Made by a program: the position numbers and the translations under genes
Shown here: positions 11,960 through 23,000 of the stretch, piece by piece
Numbering within the stretch: the stretch's first letter is position 1
Layout: every line of letters begins with the position of its first letter
Source: Pelecanus crispus
Taxonomy: Eukaryota; Chordata; Aves; Pelecaniformes; Pelecanidae
Direction of reading: 5' to 3'
NCBI RefSeq assembly: GCF_030463565.1
Contig: NC_134676.1
Location: 498,501-562,500, forward strand
DNA: 64,000 nt
Notes under the pieces: model-generated
The model's input: the letters and a program-made list of their open reading frames with translations, nothing else
Database searches by the model: none
What the model was told of the DNA's origin: nothing

Positions 11960-12800
11960 AGCGGCCTGAAATCTGTTCACTGCCAGTCTAATACCTCCGA
12001 AAAGCCCCGGAGCGCCCCGTGCTCACGGGGCAGGGCCCACACCTCACCCCGTGCAGAGGAACCTCGCCAGCTGAGACCCCCGCGAGGGCGACGGCGCTGC
12101 CGGGCGGGACCTTCCAGAAGGGGGGGCCCAGGCAGGGGCAGCAGAACCTTCTGGAAGGGGCAGGGCTCGGGGCCCGCGGTCCCCGCTGAGGAGAGGCGCG
12201 CTCCCCGTGCGTGCTGGCCGTTCCCTCGGGCGCTGTCTCGCCTCAGGCGGTTCGGGCCTGTGGGCGCCCGCTGGCTGTGCGCGGGGGGAGGCAGGGCCGG
12301 CAGCACGGCCGGGCTGCGGCTCCGCAGCTCTCCTCGCCAGCCTGGCCCGAACACCTGAAACAAAACGGCCCTTTCTGGAAGGAAAGGCCAGACGGTCCGT
12401 GGGGATGAGGCGTTGCACAGCTCTCCTCGCCAGCCTGGCCCGAACACCTGAAACAAAACGGCCCTTTCTGGAAGGAAAGGCCAGACCGTCCGTGGGGATG
12501 AGGCGTTGCACAGCTCTCCTCGCCAGCCTGGCCCGAACACCTGAAACAAAACGGCCCTTTCTGGAAGGAAAGGCCAGACCGTCCGTGGGGATGAGGCGTT
12601 GCACAGCTCTCCTCGCCAGCCTGGCCCGAACACCTGAAACAAAACGGCCCTTTCTGGAAGGAAAGGCCAGACCGTCCGTGGGGATGAGGCGTTGCACAGC
12701 TCTCCTCGCCAGCCTGGCCCGAACACCTGAAACAAAACGGCCCTTTCTGGAAGGAAAGGCCAGACCGTCCGTGGGGATGAGGCGTTGCACGGTGAATTCA
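11960..12800. promoter_or_regulatory. CpG-rich block, possible CpG-island promoter
   Basis: GC content rises sharply compared with the AT-rich flanks, and CpG dinucleotides are frequent (for example 12060-12120 and 12230-12330). No TATA box is evident. The right half consists of the 93-bp tandem repeats. A leftward transcript toward miR-122 would start near here. Promoter function is inferred from composition and position only. Confidence 0.45.
12325..12789. repeat. Minisatellite, five 93-bp units
   Basis: Units start at 12325, 12418, 12511, 12604 and 12697, each beginning cagctctcctcgccagcctg. They are identical by eye except that unit 1 has gacggtcc where the others have gaccgtcc. Such identity implies recent expansion or homogenisation, so copy number is probably polymorphic. 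Because 93 = 3 x 31, stop-free frames continue through all copies, giving 31-residue repeat peptides on both strands; these are best read as artefacts. The GC-rich run 12115-12170 upstream shares the short motif ttctggaagg. Confidence 0.97.
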
Positions 12801-12913
12801 CCTCTGGTATCCAGTGCTGCAGCAGTTAGTGAAAAGGCTGTGGCAGAGAGCGTTAGAGGTAGGGTGGAAGGGGTGCTCCCTTTTGCTTGCTGTAGCCAAC
12901 TATAATTAATCAT

Positions 12914-15900
12914 TATTTATTTAAACTTCTCAGTCGTTGGTGAAGTTCATTCTAGATGTGAGTAGTCACAATGGGCTTTCCCCCTGCCTCCCCTTGTGCT
13001 TCAGGTGAAGCCTTTCAGCTTACACAATTAAAAATGATTCAGTATAGACTTTCACACACTTTTTATTATTTTTGCTCTTTTGATAGAAATTGCAGACTTA
13101 AAAATTGGTTTGTCATGAAGACAGTGTTTTTATAACTCCATGTTGAAACTTCAACTGATTCTTCCTCTGCCAGTTTGACCTGGCTCTGGCCAAATGGTGA
13201 CTGGAAAAAGAACTCCCTACAGCTGGCCTATATGCTAAAAGTGCATAAAGGAAAAGCCAAGAAGTAGCCAAGATAAAGCTACTTAAATACAGTTTGGTAG
13301 GGTGGGGTTTTTTTTCTTTTCTATATTCCTCTGCACCTATTCCCCCAGTTAAACAGAAAAATAGTGTGGCTATAATATCAATGTTTTGGAGGCAAAGAGT
13401 AGTGGCAAAATAAAAAAATTAGTCATCAAGTGTTTTATGTGACATTGCAGACACTTTCCTTGCTAAATGTAAACTGTTTACACAGATAACATATTTTGTC
13501 TAATCAGATAGTTTACTAACTCGTTTACTATCCTATGCAGCATGAAATTGAATTTCATATGGTTATTCCAATCTTGGATGCCATAGCTCTGCTGAACTGA
13601 AGTATTATTCACAAATTCGTGATTTCAAGACATCAGAGAAAATGAACCTGTTTCTTTTTCTAGTCTGTCTGTCCAGGTAATCACTGTTCCTGTCAACAGA
13701 ATGTGTCTGTAGGGCAGGGTGTAGGCTTCTCAGGTGCAGCTGGTCTTTTTTGCTTAGATTAATGCAGGTGCTGAGCATCAGGCAGCGTAAGTTCTCTTTA
13801 TGTGTTACAAGAGATTTCTACAGTGAAAAAAGAAAAAGGACTAAAGCAGGGAGAAAAGGAAGGCAGCTGGTCCTGTTAAAGAGCTGAAGAGCTCTCTCCC
13901 TCTTTCAACAAGAAAAGTTTATTTGTTAATGCTATGGAAAGGATTTTCTTTCAGTAAGCAGAAGCTGGTTTTCAGCTGGAAGCCTGAATGGCTACAGCAT
14001 TTGTTAACTGGCCAGTGATAACTACGAGCAGTTTACATGTTGCAGATAACTTGCACACATAAACAACAGGTTAGTGAAATACGGATCTAGACCTCAAAAT
14101 AAAATGAAGCAGTAGCAATTCCTGGCCTAGCACTGAGAATTGCAGCATTACTTAATAAAAATATTGAAAGAGGAATCTACTTTACAGGTTGTAGAAACAG
14201 GGTTTGGGAGTTACACAGGTGGTTAGACAAATGGGAAATCAGTAAGTCTTCATTAAGATCAGGTGTGAGGGTGGCTCAGGCACCTTTCTAGAGACTTTTG
14301 AGTCCCTGAAGTGATACTCAGTGTGACTAGGCCTTCAGAATAGCCTCTGATAAACTGGAACAGCTTACCTATTGCACTGGGTATTAAATTTACTGGATAG
14401 TAACAGCCCTGGAGTTCTTGAGACTGCTCTTCTGGACTGACTTGGCTGGAGTGAGTACGCTTACAGCTGACAAGTAAGTAGACTTCTAATCTTTGGTTGT
14501 AATGGGATGACTCTGAGGTTCCAGTACTCAGCAATTAAAATAGGAGGTGTTGTTCCCTTGGCATGTATTAGATTTGATGCCCTTAGAATGGACATCTATG
14601 GGAAATGAGCTGGATCAGAAGTAAATTGCCAGAAAACTTCCCCCTGCCTCTGCTATCTCAGAGGGTAGAATAAAAAAAAAAAAAAAAAGGGTGGTGTTAA
14701 TGGAATTGGATGTGGCCTTGTGTTTTGGCCTGGGCAAGTGTGATAGTGTGTGGGTCCCTGCCACTTCTGTGTTTTTTGTGTTCTGAATGGGAGGGAGGCT
14801 TTCTGGGTGAGGTTGTTCAGGACAGAATAACAGGGCCCTTTCAAAATCAGCTCTTGGAAATTGGGTGGGTTTGCAGGCTACTAGCTAGGTAGCGTGGCAC
14901 AGAGTTCCCAAAAATATTTTGCTGAGGTGTAATCCCAAAGAGAGTGTTGGTGGAGTAGGCTAAGGCATTCATATCCCAGCAATTTAGAAGGTCTAGGCCT
15001 TACTAAATACCTGTTTGATGTTTACGTTAGCATCTGTATCGTATGCATTGATAGAAGAACGCAACTGTGTGTGAAATGGGAATGTTGGTACTGGAGTCCT
15101 GGTAGCTGAGACAGGAGGGCATGCTCTCCCTTTTTTGTGAGTCCTCCTTGACTGCAGACATTTATTGAGAGGTTGGAGGATAGCTACAGAATGCCAGATC
15201 TCACGCAGGCATCAAGGGATCGCCAGTCGAAATGTGGTCTGGTATGTTGTGTAGCTGAGGAGGAGGCTAGATTAGCTGAGCTTTGCTGAGGAGCTATTAC
15301 AGCCCACGCAGTGTTTTTAAGATCGGTATTTAAGGGTGCCTCAGGTGGCTGAGCACCCCTCTTGCTGAGGCGGAGCGGGTTATAAGGCATGGCGGGGCCC
15401 TGAGGTACGTCATGCTGCCCTGGGGATCATGAGACTTGTCTAGCAGGGCAGTGTTAACGGGGTAATGGTTAACCGCAAGGGCTTGCTGCCCGGTCCGGTA
15501 GGAGATGGGTGGTAGCATATGTAAGCGCTTTTTCTGTTGTACTGCCCTACAACTCTGGAATTGTTAAAATCTTTTTTTCAGTGAGTATTCCCAACAAAGC
15601 TCCAGGGTATGCTTTTGCTGCTGTTTGAGAATAAAGAACATCCTACCCTCTACCTCACCATGAACTATCTGCCACTGAAACAAAACATTCAGTAATATAG
15701 TTGTTCCTTGTGCATATTCTTACAATACACTATTGATGTGTGACTCCCTGCATATGTGGGCTTGTTTTCAAAAGGAGCTTGAGCTCAGTGTAGAAGGGAA
15801 GAGTTTCTCATTGTCTTGTTGGGTGGGGAGGGGAGATAAGTGATTGAATGCCTGAGCTCTTGAAGAAAAACACCCAGCTGTGTTTAAGCTAGTAGGAATT

Positions 15901-18029
15901 GGATGCAAATAATAGGAATTAGCTGCCTATGTAATCACATACCAATTCAGATCACCAGAGCTTTAAATCTATTGCTATGACCTCACTAGTTTTCCAGGTT
16001 ATACAATGGTGTGCTCAGAATACAGTTAAAAGAAAAATGAATTTGAGACCTCTGTTTTTCTGCGCTTCACTTCTTAATATCTCATTGCGTTGGTATTAGT
16101 GTTTGAAAGAGGAACTAGTTTGCTGGTCAAACTCATTTCCTTTTTTTAAATGAACATCCACTTGTGAAAGAGGGGAGCTGCTTTTTTTTTTTTTTTTTTT
16201 AAAAGGGAAAAAAAAAGTGGAGAAAGAGAGAGGAAAGTTCTGTTTGATCTTAAAATGCCTACCTTAGATACCTATGTCCTGAACACATTTTCATTTGGAG
16301 ATACTGCTGTTTCAGTAATTTTTTTTTTTTTTTTTTTGGACCAAGGTATCTGCTGTATTAGTCTATAATAGTCCCCATAGGGATTATATTTCATAGCCAC
16401 CATATAGTCCCCATAATGCAGTACGAAGCCACTGTTTTGCTGAATCATTGAAATCATCTTCTTGTTGTTTCTTGGAACACAAAACATATATCTAAGCTAC
16501 AATTTTCTCTATGTCACAAACTTTTAAAAAGATATGTTTAGTCTCAGAGGAGTTGTCTTCACCTGAAGAAGCCTGAATTTTCTGGGTTTGGCGTGTGGTT
16601 GGTTTTTTTATTTTAAAAGCTAAAACTTTCTACTGGCACCGAAATAAAACAACATTTGTGTTATTTTTCTGTTGTATTGGAAATCAATTCAACACATGCA
16701 ATTCTTGTTTTAGTAATTTCAGTGAATTAATTTCTGTTTTTATTAAATAGAAGATAGGCTTGAGTTCATATAAAGATCAAGTAAAAATCAGTTATTTTCA
16801 TGTCCAAGTGAAGACTCTTAAACTGTGCAATTTGCAGTCATTTCAACATTATTTACTTTCAAGGTTTATTCAGGGTTTCAGAGATTATACTCTCTGCTTA
16901 CCAAGTTTAAAAAAAAAAAAATTATTAATTTTATGCTTGCAGGATAAATTCTGTATGAAATGAAATTTAGAACTCACCTGCTGTTCCTAGAATACTCCTG
17001 AAAACTTGTTTTTCTTCTGAGGAAGTTTATTATGACTGGAAAAAACAAAACACCACATATACAAATCTGTATCCCCAGTGTAAAGTGGGTTATTTCCTCC
17101 AGATATTAGCTGGTGTTTTTCCAACTTACATTAGAATGTTATCCTACTGTCTGTGTTACGCAGCTGCCTTTACCACGGTGTGGCAGGAATGGCACTGTAC
17201 AAAGGTGGCATTTGTATCTGCTGTGCCAAAGCCGCAGGCTGCGTGTGCTGTGCCGGGGTCAGCGTGGACCCTTGCCGTGGAGCTTGGCTTTGTTAAAGAT
17301 TACTTGGTCTGAAACGTATCAAGCGCAAGCCTTCTCTTAGATTTGATTATTACTGGGGGTATTGTTTCTGTAGGACTTGTCAGTCTGGACTGTTGTTTCC
17401 CCTTGTGATAGGGCTTCATTTCTCAGGGTGGCATTTGGCAAGGTCTGTTCCCTAGAAGAATTCACGGCAGCATCAACACCTGCCAGCGGGTTGGGTCACT
17501 AGGAGCTTGTTCGCCTGTTACAGCTGCTAGAGGCTGTTCAGTTTGACGAGCACGGTGCTGTTCTTTGGTGCCTCTGGGATAAAGAGGTTGTAACTGCGAT
17601 ACTCTCTCAGCAGACCGACAATCTGCTAAACTGAGGTATGCTCTAAAACTCCATGGTCACTGATGCGGAGAGGAATGTACGTTTTAACGTTGTCAAATAT
17701 GCCTTCTGGTGGGGAAAACGCACAGTGCGTTTTCAGTGTGACTGGTGAATTAAGGTACGATATTCTCATGGATAGCCTGTTGGCGCTATTTCACATACGT
17801 GAACTTGAGAATGTTAAATATTAATCATTCTTATCGGCCCTGTGTAAGCAGTAAGCCAGTGCTCTGTGTTAACTTCAGGTAAATGAACAAATGCTCTGGG
17901 GCGATTCATGAAACTAAGTGGTTTGTGTAGCGACATTCAGTTTGTTTCACAATTCTTAAATGCTAGTGGAACATAAAGTCCCATTTTAATTTAGGGTTGG
18001 TGAGTAACTCGACCAGACACAAGTACCGT
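12914..18029. other. Intergenic, no gene recognised
   Basis: AT-rich non-coding sequence with poly-T/poly-A runs (14671-14688, 16182-16200, 16319-16337). A short direct repeat of atagtccccata occurs near 16369 and 16405. A mildly CpG-richer stretch spans 15190-15530. No splice-bounded open segment caught my eye. Confidence 0.6.
16180..16236. repeat. Homopolymer T run followed by A/G-rich tract
   Basis: About 20 T (16182-16200) followed by aaaagggaaaaaaaaagtgg and agagagagg. A second run of T lies at 16319-16337. Confidence 0.9.
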
Positions 18030-19604
18030 ACTGCTGTGACAAGCAAGTCTGGGAAATTCCTGAAGTTTGTCTGAAGATAATTTCTTGTCACAAGTACTCA
18101 GTGAGCCAACTAGGAGAGATGCCCTCCTAGACTTGTTTGTGACTAGAGGAGGACTCATGGGAGGTATGGTGGTAGGTGGCTGTCTTGGCTGCAGTAATCA
18201 TGAAATGTAGAGTTCAATATCTTCGGTGTAATGAGAAAAAAGGTCAGCGTAGTTGTTACCCTGGATTTAAAGAGAGCAAACTTTAAGCTGCCTAGGGAGC
18301 TACTTAGCAATGTCCCCTGAGAAACTGCTTTTGAGGGCTTAGGGGTCTATGAGTGTTGGTCAGTTTTTAAGAACCAACTTCTTGTGGGTTTTGTTATTTT
18401 CAGTGTGGGGTTTTTTGGTGTGTGGTTTGTGTGGGTGTGGTGTGGGTTTTTTTTGTTTGTTTTTTTTTTTTAAGAACCTTGCCCAGGAGCAGGCAATCCC
18501 ATTGTGTTGAAAGTCAAGAAAGTGGGGCAGATGACCAGCTTGGCTGAACAGGGAACTCCTCCTGGATGATCTCTGGAAGCTAGGTCAATCCTTGCAGGAA
18601 GATTACAGAGCTGTGGTTTGCCAGTGGTATTCCTCAGGGCTCAATCCTAGGGCCAGTACTGTTCAACATTTTTATCAATGATCTGGATGCAAGAGGTGAA
18701 TGCACCATTAGCAAGCTTACTGATGATACTAAACTGGAATGTGCTGTTGAGTCTCTCAAGGGATAAGAGGCCTTGCAGAGAGAGCTAGATAGGCTGGAGC
18801 ATTGAGCAATCATCAGTGACATGAAATTGAACAAGCCCAAGTGCTGGATTCTGCACCTGGGATGGAGTCACTCCGGGCACAAGTATAAACTGGGAGAAGA
18901 GTGGCTGGAGAGCAGCCCTGCAGAATGGGACCTGGGGGTGCTGGTCAGCAGCAGGCTCAGCAGGAGCCAGCAGTGTGCCCTGGCAGCCCAGAGGGCAAAC
19001 TGCATCCTGGGGTGCATCAAACAGCATGACCAGCCGGCCAAGAGAGGGGGTTATCCTGCTGTATTCAGTGTTGGTGTGGCCTCACCCTGAGTATTGTGTG
19101 CAATTCTGGGCCACACAATTTTAAAAAGGATGTGAAGGTCCTGGCATGTGTCCAGAGGAGGGCAACAGAGCCGGTGACAGGGCTGGCAGGCACGTCCTGT
19201 GAGGAGCGGCTGAGGACTCTGGGTCTGTCTGGTTTGGAGAAGAGGAGGCTGAGGGGCGACCTCATTGCTCCCTGCAGCTTCCCGAGGAGGGGACGTGGAG
19301 AGGGAGGTGCTGAGCTCTTCTCCCTGGGATCCAGGGACAGGGCGCCTGGGAGCGGCTCAGAGCTGTGCCAGGGGAGGTTTAGGCTGGATGTTAGGACACA
19401 TTTCTTTACCGAGAGGGTGGTCAAACCCTGGAACAGGCTTCCTGGAGAGGTGGTCGATGCCCCAAGCCTGTCAGTGTTCAAGAGGCATTTGGACACTGCC
19501 CTTAACAACATGCTCTAGCTTCTGGTCAGCCCTGACGTGGTCAGGCAGTTGGACTAGGTGAGCGCTGTAGGTCCCTTCCAGCTGAAATACTCTTTTCTGA
19601 AAGG
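18030..19604 (+). mobile_element. CR1 LINE, 5'-truncated, broken ORF2
   Basis: CR1 non-LTR retrotransposon remnant. From 18110 it shows the decayed region before the reverse transcriptase (motif resembling LDLFVTRGGLMGGM). At 18610-18760 it has the RT core (cctcagggctcaatcctagg = PQGSILG, then [10 protein letters not shown], then the damaged catalytic box TDDTKL). From 18821 it carries the C-terminal part including CVQRRATEPVTGL and RVVKPWNRLPGEVVDAPSLS. It ends near 19604 with the CR1 tail gtaggtcccttccagctgaa. Frameshifts and stops break the ORF, so it is inactive. A G/T-rich and poly-T stretch at 18400-18473 interrupts the RT-coding part. Confidence 0.93.
18400..18473. repeat. G/T-rich tract ending in poly-T
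   Basis: gtgtgggg, ggtgtgtggtttgtgtgggt and runs of T up to 12 long, inside the CR1 element. It interrupts the RT-coding sequence and is low-complexity. Confidence 0.8.
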
Positions 19605-19859
19605 TGTGTGCACAAGCTACCTTCGTTCTGTATTGTAATATGCATTAAGTGAAAGTAAGAAAAAATAGCATGGTCTAGGTTGAATTTGTGTGATAACGTG
19701 ATCTCGAGAAAACAAGCTATGGCACTGAAAAATCCAAGCAGGATTAGTTATCTCTTTTCTAACCATGTCTGACTTCTTCCTGTTGAAGTAATGAGAAAAT
19801 AGCATCACCCTATCAGCTGGTAGGACTACTGAGCATTAGGTGCACAGTAAGATCATATG

Positions 19860-20060
19860 ATCTTGGGATAATTCAGATTGGAAGGGCTGTCAGGAAGTCC
19901 GTACTCCAACCTCCTGCTCAAAACAGAGTTAGCCGTAGGGTCAGACTAAGCTGGTCAGGGCTTTCTCCAGCTGGATCTTGAAACCCACCCCAGGAGGAGC
20001 CTGCACCGCCTCTCTGGGCAGCATGTTCCCAGCTTGAGCAGATGCGGTCCTGTAGATCAG
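19860..20060 (-). mobile_element. CR1 LINE 3' fragment
   Basis: Reverse-oriented CR1 3' end: gattggaagggctgtcagga, ctccaacctcctgctcaaaa, then ctggatcttgaaacccaccc and ctctctgggcagcatgttcc. It lies tail-to-tail with the plus-strand CR1 ending at 19604. The boundary at the right is approximate. Confidence 0.8.
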
Positions 20061-23000
20061 CTGTGGAAGTACCAGATACTGAACAAAATAAGATCAGATA
20101 AAACAACTGCTCTTTGACCTGAAATATTTCCTAGGAAATTGGTAATGCAGTTGCCTATTTTTGGACCTACACACAGAACATCAGTTCTTTCTTTCAAATT
20201 TCATATGTCAAACCATTTCAGGTGAGCTGCATTGTCAAAGAGCAACCTGCTCAAATCGAGGGATGCTTTCTATAGAATGTAGCAGGTGCAGTTGCCTGTG
20301 TTCCAGAAGTCTGCAAGAAGTAATGGGCAGTGGCTAAAAGGCCTAGGTGACCAGGAATTGCATGCTTTGTTCCACAAGATTACCAGTTCTGTGGGCGCAT
20401 AGCACTAGCCAATGCATTCTTCTGGTTCCTGATTGAACAAAACCAGAATGTCTGAAGTGCATGCACTGAAAATGATGGTTTCTTCCATAAGGTTTTTACA
20501 GTCTCGGTGAAAGATGAATGAGAAGCTTGATGAAGAAGCAGAAAGAAACAATGAGAATTTGCATTCTTTTGAATACACTAGCAGCCTGCCTGCCATGGTG
20601 TGTTATAGTTTGGTTTTTTTTTTTCTTTTTAGTGGGTCATTTCTTTATTTTTGTAGCTTCATGAAGAAGGAGACAATACAGAGGATTTTGAAGGCTGCTA
20701 ATGCATCAGTACTCTCAAAAACCAAGTATCTGTTTTATCAGGTGTGAAAGAATGAAAGCACTTCATGAAAAATTGAACTATCGGGTGATGGTTCCCTTTC
20801 CCAATGGTAGGCAGAGCTGACATTTCAGTGTTGAATGAGGGTGGATAGCCACGTGAGGCTAGGCCACAGAGGCTTCGAGAAGAGGAAGAGTTTATACTTG
20901 GGCTTGAGAAGGTTTACAAAGAGCAGGATGATGTCATCCAAGCAGCACCAGGTGAGAAATAGTTGAAACAACATTCAACATTGGCTTTTCCTTGATTTTA
21001 CTTCTTAAGCCTGCTGTTTAGGAGGTTCCTGGGCACCACCACAATATGGGTAGTGATACTGCTTTCTAGGGGCCATAAAGAGGGTATGTCAAATGGCATA
21101 ATTGTTAATAAAAACTGATTAAAAGGTAGATCAGAGGTACTAATTAGGATATCACACACTCAATTTTCTGAAGCTGATTTGAGGCTTATTTCAAAATCTG
21201 AAGAATATTGACTGAGAAGTGAGTTATTTGTATTTTTACAGTTAATGTCTCAAAAGACATTAAGAGGGGGAAAAATTCTACTCTACAAGTTATTTCTCAG
21301 ATCTGTCTTGGACTGTTACATGCCCACAATAGCGAAATAGCCCAGAGGACAGCACATCTCCGTTCCATGACAGACTGCCAGGACTTTCAACTTGCACGAT
21401 TTGTTTTTTGTAAATTCCAAGGCTGGTGGGGGGAACGTCTTGGACTGTCCAGGCCTTTTTCTCAAACCCATCTGCACTGCTGTAGTTTACAGTGATTCTT
21501 TGGGAGTAACAGGTTTAACAGAGTAGTAGGTGCTGCGGAAGAGCTTGGGCAATGTAATGGGGAAGTGCCGGGGACTCTGAGGGACCGACTGGAGGCTCCT
21601 TGTCAGGACCTGGCTCTGCTACAGCAGAGCACATGGAATGTGAAGAGAATTGTCACCAATTGTTGTGACCTTGGTTGTGATAGAAACTGGTGAATATTTT
21701 GTTGTTTTAAGGACAAAGTTTCCAATCCAGAGGACCTTGTGTTCCGCACATGACCATTTTAACAAGTTCATTTGATTGGCCTATTAAAACTGATGGTGTG
21801 ACAGTTTAGATCTAAAGACTTTTTTCATCTTGTTAGCTGTACCTCATGAATGAATGCATGTACCTAGCTTATGTCATGTCTGACAGGCTATAATAAACTG
21901 TAGAAGTTGGGGAGGGGTGAAATAGTATGATACTGGGAAAGAGTTGGAATGCTTTTGTATGGAAGAAATCATGCATCCCAAATCTGAAGGGCGCTGTGGT
22001 GTTCAGAGAAGGGAAGCCTGCTTGATATGGGGCTTTTTGTATTTGCAAGAAAACTAACAGGTTCTTAAAGAACTGAAGCTGATGGCAGGGGGTGAAAGGG
22101 GAAGTCTTCATATAACTAAACATCAAGCTATAGCAAGAGAAAACAAAATGGAAGCAGTAGATGTCAGTTGTGTCTCTAGGAGTTTCTCAAGGATCTATAG
22201 TGGGCTTTTCAATGTATTTTAGGATATAATTCACAGTTCACGATGTGAAAGGTTTTGCTGAATCCCTGGCTTGACTTTTTGGGTGTTGTTACCTTCCTGC
22301 CCCCCGTTTTGGTCTGCCAATAGAAACTGATAGCCAGGAACAAACAAGCTACTCGGTAGATGACCAGATGAACTGACTGTTTGGTCGTTGGACTCCCGTC
22401 CTTCAGGATATGGACGGATGTGCTCAAACAAAGCTATTTAAACAGATGCCAGTAGCACAGATAAAAGGTGGTATGGGTATATATGGGTATATATACATTG
22501 GTCTTAGAGGCAAAAAAGGAAAGAAAAAAGGCATTTTTTAATTAGTAACTGTCCAACAGGAAAACCTGATGACAATTCTTTCTGCAGATTAACTTAAAGT
22601 TGCTGTGACAGCCAAATGAGTCTTGGTTCTCTCTGTTAAATGCCATTTGTGGCAGTGTTCCGTGTTGTTAGATATTGTTAAGTTTTAAAATATTCTGGAT
22701 TTTCTTAGGTAAAATTTATTTGTGCATGCAGAAAGTGTAGAAAGACCTCTGACTCCCATGAAGGTTGTGTTTGTTTCCCTAGCAGCCTGATGGGGACTGC
22801 TGTTTATACTAGCAGTCTGACTCGTTCTTCCTTCATTCCCCACACCCCAATACTCTCTTATGTTGCCTGGTTTCTTTTTCTGGGCAAAAGGTGCATAGGT
22901 CCATACTAGAAATATTTCCATGGAAGTTGCTGTAAATTGAACTGTCAGTTAATACAAAATGTAAGAAACTGTCACTTCCTAAGCGGTGGTGAATATATAA

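Noticed and set aside
11909..12913. ORFs of 149-289 residues on both strands as protein-coding genes
   Set aside because: They overlap each other in several frames within a GC-rich minisatellite with a 93-bp period; the absence of stops follows from composition and period.
18785..19561. ORFs of 89-148 residues as host genes
   Set aside because: The plus-strand ones are fragments of CR1 ORF2 in different frames and the minus-strand ones are their shadows.
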